The notes: generated by a model not told the origin, from the sequence alone. DNA of 64,000 bases from Pelotomaculum isophthalicicum JI (GCF_029478095.1 NZ_JAKOAV010000020.1:1-64000); one strand, 5' to 3'. Positions 1 to 9,906 are shown, counted from the first letter of the stretch. Program-made: numbers and translations.

Positions 1-149
1 GCTGCTCCTGACATAATGATTGTCGGCGCAACCTCCGGCTGCACACGTCAATTATTGTCTCAGATTACCGCCCCCTTTGGCAAGAAAAAACTATTCATTT
101 CCCGATAGGGAAACTGAGCGGCAACACAATTGCCTACGGATATACATGG

Positions 150-656
150 ATGGTAGCGTTAGCTATTATAGCTCTGCTTGGTATTGTAACACTCTCGTAT
201 ACTCAAATTGTCCAGGCTAACCCGGGGGGCGGCGGTTCATATTCCGTGGCCAAAAAGAATCTGGGAGAAACAGCTGCTTTAACGGCTGCTGCCGCCCTAC
301 TCATAGATTATACCCTTACTGTAGCAGTTAGCATTTCTTCTGGCACCGATGCCATTATTTCTGCATTTCCTCTTCTCTCTAACTACAGGATGGGTTTAAA
401 CCTTTTTGTTTTGTTTGGAATACTTATTATACTGCATTCTCCTCACCGAGCAATCACCGCCCCATTATTCAGTTTCATTGAAAAGATTGAAAGCAAAAAA
501 AGCCCGGATGATTATATTACCATACTTATTCCGGAATTTGAGACAAAAAAATGGTGGCATCGGCTACTTCACAGCCAGACAGGATTATTATTTAGAAATT
601 TGTTGGTATTTAAAAATGTTGTTGTTACAGTGGTCCTTTATCAACTTGAAAAATAG
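150..656 (+). pseudogene. APC-family permease remnant with large internal deletion
   Basis: The frame joins two distant parts of a large APC-superfamily permease of about 600 residues. Residues 1 to about 80 match the second and third membrane segments, with a GGGGSYSVAKKNLGE loop and an AALLIDYTLTVAVS segment. From about residue 93 (LHSPHRAI) the sequence is the C-terminal cytoplasmic tail, including IPEFETKKWWHRLLH. Roughly 400 residues that should lie between are absent, with the join near position 425-430. The frame is open upstream of 150 but does not resemble the family there. It cannot be a working transporter. The call rests on recalled family motifs. Confidence 0.7.
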
Positions 657-737
657 CTGTAAGTTTATATAGGAGTTATTAGTAATAAACCACTCTTGGG
701 CAAGGACATGTTGAGAATTTTGTTCTGAGGTAAAACT

Positions 738-1610
738 TTAGAACTTGGGATAAATATACGGGTTTTGAGGCTCCTGCGCCTTACTAAAGGCAGTAATCCT
801 AATTACAGGGATTGTATTTCCCTCGTATTTTCCTAATTGAATGGTTCCCCGGATATTCAGCCAATCGCCTTCTCTAAAGTTTGACGCATTCTTATATTCG
901 CACATAAAGCCATCTGGCATAGCGTCAGCGGAGCAGCATGTAATTACATAACGAACCAGCCCAAATTGATCGGTAGTAAACTTTTGTTCTTTTAATACAA
1001 AACCGATCATGGTTATTTCTTTGCCAGCATACTGTTCGGGATACATGTTTACCTCATTGGTAACCAAAGAAAAATTATCTTCGGTTACATTAATAAGACT
1101 GGTTTTATGAAGTTCATCGATTTTTGCTTGCATTGGGTTTTGCTCCTGTGGGAGGTATCCTTGACTGTTTGAGTTGTTATTATTAGTCTGTGTTGTTGGT
1201 ACATTACCCGGGACGGTAACAGTTAGGCCGGGTTGACCTGAGGTCGTCGGCCGTGTGCTAAGGTTCATTCCTTTATTAAAAGCCATGCTGGCATCAAGAG
1301 CATTGTTAGGCAATAGAAACGCCATCATTAGAGTGACAACGAACGGGAGTAAGGCCAATTTATTATGACTATGGCCGGAATGGCACAAGCAGCTATGGAC
1401 AACAGATGTCCATCTAAAGGAATTGCCGGCTTGCACCAAAAACATGAGAAATATCAGAACTGCTGCCGCCTCGGTAAGCCTTACAAAACGAGGATTGATA
1501 TAGTAAACAATATTATTGCTTTTCACAAACCAAAAAAGAAACGCGCTAAATCCAAGAAGAATTAAAGTTTTGAAAACAGCTTCTGTGTTAAGCGAGAAAC
1601 GCCTTTTCAT
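738..1610 (-). CDS. DUF1980 / TIGR03943 family membrane protein (YcgQ-like)
   Basis: This protein of about 290 residues has hydrophobic segments near its N-terminus (starting FKTLILLGFSAFLFWF) and a soluble C-terminal domain carrying VITCCSADAMP, the CC motif of the DUF1980 family. Members are usually paired with an ArsP_1/DUF318 permease, as here, and are often zinc-regulated. The ATG at 1610 lies one base after the TAG stop of the permease gene, so translation is probably coupled. A TTG nine codons upstream would overlap the permease gene and is less likely. The low-complexity stretch rich in Asn, Thr and Gln near residues 125-160 is probably a linker. The biochemical role is unknown. Confidence 0.75.
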   Translation of the reverse strand: MKRRFSLNTEAVFKTLILLGFSAFLFWFVKSNNIVYYINPRFVRLTEAAAVLIFLMFLVQAGNSFRWTSVVHSCLCHSGHSHNKLALLPFVVTLMMAFLLPNNALDASMAFNKGMNLSTRPTTSGQPGLTVTVPGNVPTTQTNNNNSNSQGYLPQEQNPMQAKIDELHKTSLINVTEDNFSLVTNEVNMYPEQYAGKEITMIGFVLKEQKFTTDQFGLVRYVITCCSADAMPDGFMCEYKNASNFREGDWLNIRGTIQLGKYEGNTIPVIRITAFSKAQEPQNPYIYPKF

Positions 1611-1611
1611 C

Positions 1612-2682
1612 CTACCTGAAACCCCCGACTGACACAATATTGATCAAAAGAGTACTACCTATAACCAATAGACTAACTATCATAACCAGAGCAATTACAA
1701 AACGAGCCTTAAAAGCATTGAGCAACATTAAATTATTTTTCATATCAATCATAGGACCGAACACCATGAATGCGAGCAGTGAACCAGTAGTAAAATTGGT
1801 TGCAAATGACGCGGCGATAAAAGCATCGGCAGATGAGCAAACAGAAACCCCAAAGGCAAAGGTCATCATTGCCGCTATTGATGACAGTGAATTCTGCCCT
1901 ATGTTCAATATAATGTCTCGTGACACAAAGGTTTGAGCAATTGCAGCTAAAGAAGCTCCCATAATCAAATACTTACCCATATCAAAAAACTCATCGCAGG
2001 CGCTCTGGAATGTGTTAATTATTTTGGTTTTAAATGTTGGTTGTGAATTGTGATGGTGGTCATGATGTTCATGATCACAACCGCAGTAATAGAAGTTTTG
2101 GACAATACCCCTTTTCAGTTCGCTACTGTCAAACCAATAGCTCAAAAGCAGCCCGGTAACAAAAGAAACAAAGAAAGCCAGTCCTAGCCTGAACCAAACT
2201 ATTTTAGGGTTGGCGCTGAACGCAACCGCTGTTGACGAAGCGACTACCGGATTAATAATGGGCGCGGCCAACATAAAGGTTATGGCGCTATAAAGAGGAA
2301 CTCCTTTACTAACCAGCCTTCGGGCGACCGGCACAATACCGCATTCGCATACGGGAAAGATAATCCCCAGAAAACAGGCAAGGAAAATGTTTAGAATTCT
2401 GTTCCCGGGTAAAACTTTACGTATTGTTTCTTCAGAAAGAAAATTTTCCAGGATGGCGGATACAAGAACGCCGATAAGAATAAACGGCAGTGCCTCAATG
2501 ATAATGCTCAGGAAAACTGTTTTAAAGTTTAAAAAATCGTTCCAAGTTATTATTGCCCTGGCATTTTTAAAAGGTAACGCAGTCACTAATGATTTTGACA
2601 AATGCCATGTTATATAAGTAAAGAATAGCAAGAAAAGAAATGGGATAGCCAGCTTTTTTATATTTAAAATTAATACACGCAA
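1612..2682 (-). CDS. ArsP_1/DUF318-family permease (YcgR-like)
   Basis: A 356-residue integral membrane protein with about eight hydrophobic segments. It has the family landmarks: an early LPFILIGVLVSAILE segment, FPVCECGIVPVARRLVSKG, and AAPIINPVVASSTAVAF. A cytosolic-type loop near residue 205 is very His-rich (CDHEHHDHHHN), which suggests metal binding. The family exports or permeates small inorganic or organometallic species, and the substrate here is not determined. The zinc-type binding protein upstream favours zinc or a related metal. The TTG start at 2682 has a GGCGAG-type ribosome site. It reads as an operon with its neighbours on both sides. Confidence 0.75.
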   Translation of the reverse strand: MRVLILNIKKLAIPFLFLLFFTYITWHLSKSLVTALPFKNARAIITWNDFLNFKTVFLSIIIEALPFILIGVLVSAILENFLSEETIRKVLPGNRILNIFLACFLGIIFPVCECGIVPVARRLVSKGVPLYSAITFMLAAPIINPVVASSTAVAFSANPKIVWFRLGLAFFVSFVTGLLLSYWFDSSELKRGIVQNFYYCGCDHEHHDHHHNSQPTFKTKIINTFQSACDEFFDMGKYLIMGASLAAIAQTFVSRDIILNIGQNSLSSIAAMMTFAFGVSVCSSADAFIAASFATNFTTGSLLAFMVFGPMIDMKNNLMLLNAFKARFVIALVMIVSLLVIGSTLLINIVSVGGFR

Positions 2683-2713
2683 ATTAATCTCGCCTTCGTT
2701 CTTTATCTTAAGT

Positions 2714-3628
2714 TTAGTTTAACGCTTCTTCTAAAGTTTTCATGTTGGCTTCCATAGTTTTCAGATAAGCGTCCGGCTCCATGCTACCCGTTACCGCCGG
2801 ATCAAGGGTATATACTTTCGCTCCCGTTTCGCGGGCAATGGTCTCCGCAGCTTTCGCCGGATACTGGGGTTCAGCGAAGAGCGCCTTAATATTTGACTCT
2901 TTAATAGTTTCGATAGTGTCAGCCAACTCAGCGGCACTCGGTTCAGAACCGGGTTCCCTTTCGATTACATCTACAATGTTAAGGTTAAATTCCCGGGCAA
3001 AATAAGGAAATGCTTCATGAAACGTAATGATGTCCCGCTTCTTGGCGCCATCAAGATTCTGATGCATTGTCACGCGGAGGGCATCAAGCTGATCGACATA
3101 TGCGGTAGTATTAGCATTGTATTGCGCGGCATGCTCCGGATCAAGCGCGGCCAGTTGCAGCCCGATATTTTTCACCTGTTGTATGGCATTTGATATACTT
3201 ACCCATACGTGAGGATTATCTCCTTCCTCTCCGTCTCCTTTTATAAGCGGTATACCCTTGCTCGCGTCAACAATTTTCAGATCAGGCAGTTGACTGACCA
3301 CTTTATCCATAAACGCCTCCATCCCCGCACCGTTAACAATAAATATTTGAGCCTCACTAAGAGTTTTTAAGTCATCAGGCTTGAGCTGGTAATCATGCAG
3401 ACAACCTGTCGTAGGCTGGGTTATATTGACAACCTTTACACCAGGTACGTCTTTGGCGACATTCACAGCCGCTATATACATTGGGTAAAAGGACGTAGCA
3501 ATGGTCAAGGTTTTACTTGCTGTTGATTTATCCGGCACCGTTGGGGTTTGTACCTGACATGCCGACAAAAAAACAGATATAACGGCAAGTAAAATAACAG
3601 CAATTAAAAAGTTTGCAGGTTTACGCAT
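2714..3628 (-). CDS. znuA: Zinc/manganese ABC transporter substrate-binding lipoprotein (ZnuA/TroA family)
   Basis: A 304-residue cluster A-I (PF01297) metal-binding protein anchored outside the membrane. It has a lipobox signal peptide ending LSAC. Likely metal-ligand regions are GCLHDYQLKPDD, NPHVWVS and ITFHEAFPYF, each with a His, plus an acidic C-terminal site. The usual His-rich loop is replaced by a short acidic stretch (DGEEGD). The start is placed at the ATG at 3628, behind GAGAGGAAG; an in-frame start 20 codons upstream has no such site. No ZnuB or ZnuC gene is adjacent, so the membrane partner must be elsewhere, or the protein serves the downstream permease. Confidence 0.8.
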   Translation of the reverse strand: MRKPANFLIAVILLAVISVFLSACQVQTPTVPDKSTASKTLTIATSFYPMYIAAVNVAKDVPGVKVVNITQPTTGCLHDYQLKPDDLKTLSEAQIFIVNGAGMEAFMDKVVSQLPDLKIVDASKGIPLIKGDGEEGDNPHVWVSISNAIQQVKNIGLQLAALDPEHAAQYNANTTAYVDQLDALRVTMHQNLDGAKKRDIITFHEAFPYFAREFNLNIVDVIEREPGSEPSAAELADTIETIKESNIKALFAEPQYPAKAAETIARETGAKVYTLDPAVTGSMEPDAYLKTMEANMKTLEEALN

Positions 3629-3886
3629 TTTAAAACTTCCTCTCAGTATATTTTGCAAATCAATAGTTCGATCAAAAAAATAATTCAATTAGTTAATTAA
3701 ATTTCCAACGTTTTAATAGCTATAACGAAAATTCCTCATGGAATAGTATTCAGAAAATCCCCCTTTCATTCAAGGTTAAAGTGCTTATTCTTTAACAAGA
3801 AGTCTTCCTAAATAATACATATTCTTATTTGCAACTTAATATTACTTATATCCTGAAAATTTACAACTGTCAATAGCAATTAGAAT

Positions 3887-4936
3887 TTAATGTACTTTAT
3901 TAATTATTTCCTTACGGTTAATTATGCGCGGCGGTTCCTCGAACCAGCCGTTGTCTATCATAATATTGGTTCCGTCCTCTGCAAAGTCGCCGGCTTCAGC
4001 CATGATCAGGAGATATTTGGCCTTGAGGTCATGTCTGAAGTTCAAGGTCGAAAGTAAAGAGTAATCCATCGCACCGCAGGTATTTATCAATCCAATGTGA
4101 AACATCATTAATTTATCCGAAACAGGCGGCTCAACCGAGTCTGTCACCATAGTGTCCCAGAACATGGGTACAGGGATATCATCCTCTTTTAAATGCGCGC
4201 TAAACGTATCTATAATTTTATTAGCTAGTTTTATCCCCCGCTCAAGATAGTCTCCTACCTGCTTCGACCTGGTCACCTGTCTGAATCCGGTCATCAGATT
4301 CTTCCCCACCGAGTTTAAGAAAATCAAGTGAAATGAAGCGGCAATCTCTTGAGCAAGAGAAGGTCTTTTCTCACCTAGAAACCCTGTCAAGAAGTTTTGC
4401 TTTTTAACAAAATCAATTGTTTCTGATAGATTAATGTTTGGATATCTTATATAAAGACCCTTGGAAAGCAGGGTATTGGTAACATTATCAAAATACCCCA
4501 GCGAAGAGACAATGCTCCTGTTGAAGAACTCTCTTACATCATAACGGGTTGATAGTCCCAGGTTGAAGGCATTTCTGGGAATAATAAATCTTTCGAGACA
4601 AAATAAATAGTAATTGCAGAAGAGGTCGGAATAAAGACGGGGCGCCTCCAGATTAACATCTTCCGCCGTAAAACCTACCGGTATAGGCAGATTATCCGGT
4701 TCCATGATATTTCTGATGTCTTTCGCCTGCTGTTCATATAATTGCACGGCGTTTTCAGCCAAAGATTTGATATCACTGTCCTGAATATGCAGTGAAAGGT
4801 ATTTTATAAAAACGGATATCATGCTTACATACAGATACGCGTTCCAGAGGCTAGCGATTTCCGAAGAAGTCAATCCCGGGTCGAACGAGGGTTTTTCGGT
4901 AATAATGTTACTTTCATCAATATATGGCTTTTCCAT
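3887..4936 (-). CDS. DUF3231 family protein, two-repeat type
   Basis: A 349-residue soluble, largely helical protein that matches DUF3231, a family of spore-formers. It appears to contain two related halves. Each begins with a helix rich in aromatic residues around an 'LTSSEIASLWNAY' or 'PSLAQEIAASFHL' type sequence and contains a segment like 'DDIPVPMFWD' or 'DNLPIPVGF'. Family members have been linked to sporulation, and a ferritin-like fold has been suggested. No catalytic motif is visible. The ATG at 4936 follows GAGGAAG. It stands alone between two divergent regions. Confidence 0.7.
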   Translation of the reverse strand: MEKPYIDESNIITEKPSFDPGLTSSEIASLWNAYLYVSMISVFIKYLSLHIQDSDIKSLAENAVQLYEQQAKDIRNIMEPDNLPIPVGFTAEDVNLEAPRLYSDLFCNYYLFCLERFIIPRNAFNLGLSTRYDVREFFNRSIVSSLGYFDNVTNTLLSKGLYIRYPNINLSETIDFVKKQNFLTGFLGEKRPSLAQEIAASFHLIFLNSVGKNLMTGFRQVTRSKQVGDYLERGIKLANKIIDTFSAHLKEDDIPVPMFWDTMVTDSVEPPVSDKLMMFHIGLINTCGAMDYSLLSTLNFRHDLKAKYLLIMAEAGDFAEDGTNIMIDNGWFEEPPRIINRKEIINKVH

Positions 4937-5181
4937 TCAATGATTCTTCCTCTCAATATTATTTTTCCCGGTTTATTAAAAGTACCGTCACAACATAACA
5001 CAATGTAATTTTCCTTAAGTTAAAAAAAATATCCTGAATTTTATCCTTTCTATTATCCGTTTTAATATGCATACTCAATCGATTTTTTGCAAAAAAAACT
5101 TAATCTCTTCTTCCATAATTACACGTAGACTATTCTGACATAAAACCATGGAAACGGGAGAAAATAGCGGTTAATATCCGG

Positions 5182-8100
5182 TTGATGGAGGTGAACAATG
5201 AGAATTTGAGCAAATATAATCATGTCCATGCTGATAGAGCCAAGATAGTTCACCTTCTGCCCGGCCGGGTAAGGATGTTCGTGCCGCGGCTAAAGGGTAA
5301 CTGGTTAATGGCTTCGGTCATTAACCAGAAAATGACGGAAATGGCCGGTGTCCGTCAGGCGCGGGCAAACCCGCTGACAGGCCGGGTATTGGTGGTTTTT
5401 AACGAAACACAGATAAGACCAAACAACCTGATTAAAACCATTAACGACATAAATAATGAACCAGAGTTTGAGTTCCATCTGCCTCCAAAGAATAACCAAG
5501 CATCCGCTTCAACTTTGAAGAAGCTTCAGGAACCGGAAGATTTACCGATCAGCGAGCAACTGCTAAATGTGGCCATGGGGGGAGGTATACTGGCTTATTT
5601 AGGGCTAAAGCGCGTCCTGTTCGGCCGCTCCTCTCTGGCCGAGAACCCCGGTATTTTCAACCTTGCGGCAATCACTGCCATCGTTTCCGGTTATCCGGTT
5701 TTGCATAGCGGATTCCAAAGCCTAGTTAAAGGCAGGATCAACCACGACTTATTGATGGGCACAATAGCCTTGGGCACCGTTTTTTTGCGGGAAAGTATTC
5801 CCGGACTGCTGGTAATCTGGCTGGTCAACCTAACCGCTTTGGGGCAGTCTCTGGTGCTTCGGAGCTATCGCAACGCGCTGCCAGAACTGCCTGAAACAAC
5901 AGGAAAGCCGGCGCAAAAACAAGAGAAATTGACAATTCCCCGTTGGAGTGAGGCTGGGCAAGAGTATGGCCGCAAGGCGGTCCTGCCGGTATTTGGGCTG
6001 GCTTCATTATCGGGAATTGCCGGCGGCGCCGGCGGTTTCCAAAGATGGCTAGCCATGCTGCTGGCGGCCAACCCGTCTCCCGCCGGCCTTGCCGCCCCTA
6101 CCGCCGCTACCGCGGCGATGGCCGGGGCGGGGAAAAAAGGGATCCTTTACCGGGACGAGCATACACTTGAGGTTCTTTCAGCGGTGGACACAGTTGTCAT
6201 CACCAGCGCAAAGACGCTGTCTGAAGCATCCTACCAGGTGGCGGACATTCTACCGGCTCCCGGGATTACCAAAAAAGAATTGCTTGACTTGGCAGCTGAG
6301 GCTTCATGCCAAATGGATAACCATCATTGCCTGGTCTTAAGGAAAGCGCTGGCAGCCCGGGTATACCGCTTAAGATCAACAAATAACAGCCCAGGGGCAA
6401 GCGGACGGATATTAGCAGGTGATGAACATATTCTAACAGCCGGCGGCATCGACAGCAGGTGGTTTTTTTCCAAAGCCCGGCGTCTGCGGCATCTCGGTCA
6501 ACTTCCGGTATTTATTGCCACGCATGGCCGGTTAGCCGGCCTGCTCGGGATCAAGCGGTATCGGGCGGCTGATCTGCGCGAACTGGTTAACGGCTTACGC
6601 GCCCTGGGTATTAGTAACATTGGTTTAACCGTGGAAGAAGATAACAATGTGTTGCGGCAGTCCGCCCATGAACTCGGAATACACCATGTCTGGCCGGGTT
6701 TAACAACTCAAAACACAGTAGCGGAAATCGGCAATTTGAAGCGCCAGGTTAAGAAGATTGCTTTATTAATGGGTGATACAGACGACTCTCCATTATTACA
6801 AGTTGCTGACGTTAGTATTTGCCTGGCTTCCAATCTGAAATGCAATTCAGTCGACGTGGTTATTTCCAAACCCGCCTTATTACCGGAAGTATTCCGCATG
6901 GCAAGGATTGGTAGACTACGGGCCAAACAGAATTTAGCTTTAGTCCTGGCGGCTAACGTCGCAGGTTTGGCTCTGGGGGCAACAGGCCGTATGCCGCCGA
7001 TGGCCGCCTCAGTATATAACAATTTAATTTCTGTATTTGTAGGAGCAAATTCTTTGCGGCTGTTGTCAGGCAAACCCCGTCACCCAAGAAACCATTGCCG
7101 TTCGCTGCCGACAGCGCGAAAGGAAATAGCCGCGGCTTTAGCTCTTGCGGATAATTATCCTAAAACCCTTCAGCAGGAACATCGGCAAAAATATAGCTTT
7201 AACGACTTGCACAAACTGTCAGTAGCCGAAGCTTTAAGCAAACTAAAAACAGACCTGGAAAGTGGCCTGGATAAGCCTCAAGTGCTGCAGAGAATGAACT
7301 TATTCGGCCCAAATAAGTTGGCTGAAGCGAAGCCGCAGGGTTTTCTCTCCAGGATATGGGACCAACTCAAGGACTTTCTAGTAAAAGCTTTAATGGCCTC
7401 TTCAGCGGTCTGCATTGTGATGGGTGAATTTAATGACGCCCTGGCAATAGTGACTATCTTGATCTTGAATGCAGTTCTGGGCGCCCTGCAGGAGCAAAAA
7501 GCCGAGGGGGCTTTAGAAGCCCTGGATAAAATGACCGCTCCTACCGCAAAAGTTAGAAGGTCCGGAAAAGTGCGGCGTTTACCGGCAGCCGAATTGGTGC
7601 CGGGCGACATTGTATTGCTGGAGCAGGGGGACGGAGTCCCAGCGGATTTACGACTGGTAGAAGTACACGGGCTGGAAATCGAAGAGTCGGCCCTGACCGG
7701 CGAGCCATATCCAATACCTAAAAAAGCCGACCTGATCACAGATTGCGTCGCTTTATTAGATTGTGACAACCTGGCGTTCATGGGCACGAATGTTACCCGG
7801 GGGCGAGCGGTGGGACTGGTGTCGGCTACCGGCATGTCGACTGAAATCGGCAAGATTGCCGGCATGCTCAACGAGCATAAGAGGGAACCCACACCTCTGC
7901 AAAACCGCATGACCGCGGTTGGCGGCGTAATACTAAAGTACTCCCTGGCGGCCAGCGGGCTGGTGGCGCTGGCCGGCGTGCTGCGGGGCGGCTCATTGTT
8001 CCAGATGTTTTTAGCCGGGGTCAGCCTGGCAGTCGCCGCCATACCGGAAGGTTTACCGGCTGTTGTTACCATCGCCATGGCTTCCGGCGTCAAACGGATG

Positions 8101-9906
8101 GCTAAGGAAAACGCCGTGGTCAGGCGCCTGCCGGCCGTGGAGACACTGGGCAGCGCTACTTTAATCTGTACCGACAAAACGGGTACATTAACCCAAAACC
8201 GTCAGCAGGTGCAGTCGGTTTATACCAGTAGCGGCTGGTGGCAAACCCAACCGGGCGAGCGGCAGCTTAAACCGGTCCAAACCGGGAACAACGACCCGCA
8301 AGATTTGGTGAGTTTGCTGACTGCCGGAATACTGTGCAACGATGCCAGCCTGCACTGGTCACAAAACAAACCGGCCGGGAAGACTAAACCACAGTGGCAG
8401 GTAGAAGGCGACCCTACCGAAGGCGCCTTGCTGCTGGCAGCCTTGCAAGAAGGCCTGAATTACAAGGAAATACAGGAAAAGTGGCAGCGGATTCGAGAGC
8501 TTCCCTTTGACGCCGAACGGTTAAGAATGACGGTGATTTGCCGGGAAAAAAGTCTGGATTACGCGGCATTTGTGAAAGGCGCGCCGGAAGTTGTCCTTGG
8601 CCTTTGCCCACAAATGCAGCAACAGGGTAGAATTGTTCCTCTGGACGGCGCTTCCCGCCAAGCGGTGCTGGAGGCAAGCGAGCGGATGGCCGGAGACGCC
8701 ATGCGGGTACTGGCAATTGCTTACCGCCCGCTGTCTGATCCGGATTTGCCCGACCCGGAACAATCTCTTATCTTGCTCGGCCTGGCAGGCATGGTTGACC
8801 CGCCGCGGCCGGAGGTCGGCAATGCCATTGCCACTTGTCACCGCGCCGGGATCAAGGTCGCAATGATCACCGGGGATCACCCCAATACCGCACTGACTAT
8901 AGCCAAAAAGCTGGGCATTGCCGAAAGCGGCAACGTGCTTACCGGACGTGACATTGAGAGTCTCAATGACCTTGAATTAGCAACGGCTGTGCGAGAAGTG
9001 AGAGTTTTCGCCCGGGTGCTGCCGGCGCACAAATTACGCTTGGTCAAGGCTTTCCGCCAGCAGGGTGAAATCTTAGCCATGGTCGGGGACGGCGTCAACG
9101 ACGCCCCCGCCGTGAAAGAAGGAGACATCGGGGTAGCCATGGGCCGGACCGGTACCGACGTAACCAAACAAGCCGCCGATATCGTGCTGCTTGATGACAA
9201 TTTCGCCACGCTGGTTTCCGCTGTGGAACAGGGCAGGGGAATATACAGCAACATCAAGCGGTCTGCACGTTACTTATTGTCTACTAATGCCGGTGAAGTG
9301 CTTTTAATGTTCCTGTCGGTTCTTCTTGGCTTACCGATGCCTTTACTGCCCATCCAGTTGCTCTTCCTGAATTTATTGGGAGACGGCCTGCCGGCTTTGG
9401 CCCTGGGAGTTGAGCCGCTGGCCAAAGACTTGATGGACCAGGCGCCCAGGCCGGCCAATCAAAGTTTTTTTGATGAGGGGCTTAACACCCAAATAGCCAG
9501 CCGGGGTGTATCCCTTGGCCTGGTTGGATTAGGGGCCTACCACTGGGCCTTAAAACAAGGCAACCTGAGCCGGGCCAGGACTGTGGCACTGGCAACCATT
9601 ACATCAGGACAACTGTTGGCGGCCTTGGAATGCGGTGAACGAAAAGAAGGCAAATCAAGCCATTTCCTGGCTGGCTCGGTGGCTCTATCGGCAGCCTTGC
9701 TGGCCGGAGCAATCTACCTGCCATTTGGCAGGGGGATCTTTAAAACAAGTCCGCTGGGTCTGATGGACGCAGCCGTTGCATTAGGCACATCCGGGCTGAC
9801 TTCAATTATGGACCGTGCCATTGCCGATTTATGGCGTGGCAGTATACCAAGTAAAAAACCATTAATGCCGGCAATTAAAGAAAAAGCGGAGAGCTGCCAG
9901 GATTAA
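5182..9906 (+). CDS. Tandem P-type ATPase: degenerate heavy-metal-type half fused to an active calcium-type half
   Basis: A 1574-residue membrane protein. Residues 20-80 resemble a small HMA-like domain with HLLPGRVRM. Residues 120-640 follow a P1B-ATPase plan, but every catalytic signature is lost: the DKTGTLT position reads TSAKTLS at 341-347, the CPC position reads NPSP, and the hinge GDGxNDAP reads GDTDDSP near 531. Residues 660-1560 form a complete P2A-like pump with ESALTGEP (about 836), PEGLPAV (about 955), DKTGTLT with Asp998, and GDGVNDAP (1302-1309). The organisation resembles mycobacterial CtpI. The transported ion is unknown. The start is uncertain: a strong GGAGGTG lies inside the first codons and best serves an out-of-frame ATG at 5198. 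Confidence 0.85.
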   Translation: MMEVNNENLSKYNHVHADRAKIVHLLPGRVRMFVPRLKGNWLMASVINQKMTEMAGVRQARANPLTGRVLVVFNETQIRPNNLIKTINDINNEPEFEFHLPPKNNQASASTLKKLQEPEDLPISEQLLNVAMGGGILAYLGLKRVLFGRSSLAENPGIFNLAAITAIVSGYPVLHSGFQSLVKGRINHDLLMGTIALGTVFLRESIPGLLVIWLVNLTALGQSLVLRSYRNALPELPETTGKPAQKQEKLTIPRWSEAGQEYGRKAVLPVFGLASLSGIAGGAGGFQRWLAMLLAANPSPAGLAAPTAATAAMAGAGKKGILYRDEHTLEVLSAVDTVVITSAKTLSEASYQVADILPAPGITKKELLDLAAEASCQMDNHHCLVLRKALAARVYRLRSTNNSPGASGRILAGDEHILTAGGIDSRWFFSKARRLRHLGQLPVFIATHGRLAGLLGIKRYRAADLRELVNGLRALGISNIGLTVEEDNNVLRQSAHELGIHHVWPGLTTQNTVAEIGNLKRQVKKIALLMGDTDDSPLLQVADVSICLASNLKCNSVDVVISKPALLPEVFRMARIGRLRAKQNLALVLAANVAGLALGATGRMPPMAASVYNNLISVFVGANSLRLLSGKPRHPRNHCRSLPTARKEIAAALALADNYPKTLQQEHRQKYSFNDLHKLSVAEALSKLKTDLESGLDKPQVLQRMNLFGPNKLAEAKPQGFLSRIWDQLKDFLVKALMASSAVCIVMGEFNDALAIVTILILNAVLGALQEQKAEGALEALDKMTAPTAKVRRSGKVRRLPAAELVPGDIVLLEQGDGVPADLRLVEVHGLEIEESALTGEPYPIPKKADLITDCVALLDCDNLAFMGTNVTRGRAVGLVSATGMSTEIGKIAGMLNEHKREPTPLQNRMTAVGGVILKYSLAASGLVALAGVLRGGSLFQMFLAGVSLAVAAIPEGLPAVVTIAMASGVKRMAKENAVVRRLPAVETLGSATLICTDKTGTLTQNRQQVQSVYTSSGWWQTQPGERQLKPVQTGNNDPQDLVSLLTAGILCNDASLHWSQNKPAGKTKPQWQVEGDPTEGALLLAALQEGLNYKEIQEKWQRIRELPFDAERLRMTVICREKSLDYAAFVKGAPEVVLGLCPQMQQQGRIVPLDGASRQAVLEASERMAGDAMRVLAIAYRPLSDPDLPDPEQSLILLGLAGMVDPPRPEVGNAIATCHRAGIKVAMITGDHPNTALTIAKKLGIAESGNVLTGRDIESLNDLELATAVREVRVFARVLPAHKLRLVKAFRQQGEILAMVGDGVNDAPAVKEGDIGVAMGRTGTDVTKQAADIVLLDDNFATLVSAVEQGRGIYSNIKRSARYLLSTNAGEVLLMFLSVLLGLPMPLLPIQLLFLNLLGDGLPALALGVEPLAKDLMDQAPRPANQSFFDEGLNTQIASRGVSLGLVGLGAYHWALKQGNLSRARTVALATITSGQLLAALECGERKEGKSSHFLAGSVALSAALLAGAIYLPFGRGIFKTSPLGLMDAAVALGTSGLTSIMDRAIADLWRGSIPSKKPLMPAIKEKAESCQD

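Noticed and set aside
7278-8177. Long minus-strand open frame inside the P-type ATPase
   Set aside because: It lies wholly within well-conserved ATPase codons, has low-complexity Ser/Ala/Thr composition and no ribosome site. It is a shadow frame.
8414-8880. Overlapping frames on the minus strand in the ATPase nucleotide-binding region
   Set aside because: Composition is Pro/Arg-biased and they oppose a conserved gene, so they are treated as artefacts.
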